A stretch of DNA of 6,975 nucleotides from an uncultured bacterium. GTDB lineage: Bacteria > Bacillota_I > Bacilli_A > RF39 > UBA660. Every line of letters begins with the position of its first letter. The stretch's first letter is position 1. A program made the translations under genes and the position numbers. A model generated the notes under the pieces. The model searched no databases and was not told the DNA's origin. It saw only the letters and a list, made by a program, of their open reading frames with translations. The stretch spans positions 1 to 6,975 of the forward strand of contig CASEDN010000156.1 of NCBI GenBank assembly GCA_949286645.1, in the 5' to 3' direction. This document shows positions 6,122 through 6,975 of the stretch, one piece after another.

Positions 6122-6975
6122 AAATGTTTCACTTAATACTGTTCCTGCTGTTACTAAACTTTGTAATTCACTAGGAACTATTATCTTAGTAGACTGTCCA
6201 TTAGCAACCTTTACCATAGCATCATAACTTTTTAGTTTTAATACTGAGGCATCTGCTTTAGCTTCTTTTAGTAATTTAATACCTTCAGCTTCAGCATTCT
6301 TAATTTTAATAATTGCCTCTGCTTCACCTTCTGCTTTCTTAATTGCCGCTTCTTTCTGAGCTTCTGCTCTTAAGACTGTACTTTCTTTTTCTCCTTCAGC
6401 GATTAATACAGCAGCTTTCTTCTCACCTTCCGCTTGTAATATCTTCTCACGTCTTTCACGTTCAGCACGCATTTGTTTTTCCATAGCATCTTGAATATCA
6501 CGAGGTGGTATAATGTTTTTAACTTCTACTCTATTTACTTTAATACCCCAAGGATCAGTCGCTTCATCTAGAATAGATCTCATCTTTGTATTAATAATAT
6601 CTCTTGAAGTTAGAGTTTGATCAAGTTCTAATTCACCTATAATATTACGAAGTGTAGTTGCTGTTAAATTTTCAATAGCATTAATAGGATTTTCAACTCC
6701 ATATGTATAAAGTTTAGGATCTGTTATTTGAAAATAAACAACAGTATCTATTTGCATTGTAACATTATCTTTAGTAATAACTGGTTGTGGTGCAAAGTCT
6801 TTAACTATTTCTTTTAATGATACAGTAGAAGCTACTCTATCAATAAAAGGTATTACATAATGAGGTCCAGTACCTAATGTTTTAAAATAAGTACCCAATC
6901 TTTCTATTACTTTCGCTTGTGATTGCGGAATAACTTTTACTCCTAATACTATAATAACAATAATTACTATTAATA
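6104..6975 (-). CDS. SPFH/band-7 (PHB) membrane protein, QmcA/paraslipin type, 5'-truncated by the window
   Basis: SPFH proteins form large membrane-associated oligomers that organise microdomains and protect or partner with membrane proteases such as FtsH. The frame stays open to the window edge, so the true start is beyond 6975. The TTG at 6898 is an internal Leu codon, not a start. The visible part begins with the end of a hydrophobic anchor (LIVIIVIIVLG), then VIPQSQAKVIERLGTYFKTLGTGPH, the typical opening of the band-7 domain. The domain continues through DPWGIKVNRVEVKNI (about visible residues 139-154), a hallmark of the stomatin/QmcA group. A charged Ala-rich helix with repeated AEGEK/AEA units follows (about 178-241), then a conserved-looking STKIIVPSELQSL segment and the charged tail SETFKEGKK. 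The 290 visible residues suggest only a few are missing. In many bacteria an NfeD-like protein is encoded next to this type; none is visible here, and the upstream side is outside the window. Confidence 0.92.
   Translation of the reverse strand, partial: LIVIIVIIVLGVKVIPQSQAKVIERLGTYFKTLGTGPHYVIPFIDRVASTVSLKEIVKDFAPQPVITKDNVTMQIDTVVYFQITDPKLYTYGVENPINAIENLTATTLRNIIGELELDQTLTSRDIINTKMRSILDEATDPWGIKVNRVEVKNIIPPRDIQDAMEKQMRAERERREKILQAEGEKKAAVLIAEGEKESTVLRAEAQKEAAIKKAEGEAEAIIKIKNAEAEGIKLLKEAKADASVLKLKSYDAMVKVANGQSTKIIVPSELQSLVTAGTVLSETFKEGKK

Noticed and set aside
6104..6898. Start of the SPFH gene at the TTG at 6898
   Set aside because: The frame continues upstream with a clear membrane anchor and the conserved start of the band-7 domain, so the TTG is internal.
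1..6975. CRISPR array, tRNA, rRNA or riboswitch
   Set aside because: I saw no regularly spaced repeats, cloverleaf signatures or known riboswitch cores on either strand. The intergenic spaces outside the IS element are too short for most riboswitches.

Overview
The window is AT-rich, uses the standard bacterial code (Trp is TGG; all visible stops are TAA or TAG) and has strong AGGAGG-type ribosome binding sites and canonical sigma-A promoters. This points to a low-GC Bacillota (Firmicutes). Very tight intergenic spacing is compatible with a streamlined gut-type lineage, but the exact taxon cannot be read from the sequence. Every recognisable gene is on the minus strand, so transcription runs from high to low coordinates.

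Region by region, in transcription order: (1) 6975-6104, a membrane-anchored SPFH/band-7 protein of the QmcA/paraslipin type, cut at its 5' end by the window edge. (2) 6048-5266, a 260-residue protein that looks like a divergent, stand-alone HipA-like kinase. It has its own extended -10 promoter, whose -35 lies in the loop of the SPFH gene's terminator, and it ends in a strong 13-bp terminator hairpin. (3) About 5230-3850, an IS200/IS605-superfamily element of the tnpB-only (IS1341-like) kind. Its tnpB is broken by a 4-bp tandem duplication and has lost one zinc-finger cysteine. A well-preserved omega-RNA/right-end region follows tnpB. (4) 3788-52, a two-gene ABC export operon: a MacB/LolD-type ATPase followed, with a one-base TAATG overlap, by a 1011-residue double-FtsX permease carrying a long coiled-coil extracytoplasmic domain. 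The operon has a clear promoter (TTGTTT-17-TATAAT) whose -35 box is covered by a 20-bp palindrome that looks like a repressor operator.

The ATPase and permease together form one transporter. The IS element has landed between the terminator of the kinase-like gene and the operator/promoter of the ABC operon, leaving both apparently intact. The omega-RNA reads toward the ABC promoter, so the element's guide would be the DNA around the operator. I find no convincing wholly new system. The most interesting points are the decayed TnpB next to a preserved omega-RNA facing the ABC promoter, the operator palindrome with no regulator in view, the solitary HipA-like kinase, and the nested terminator/promoter.
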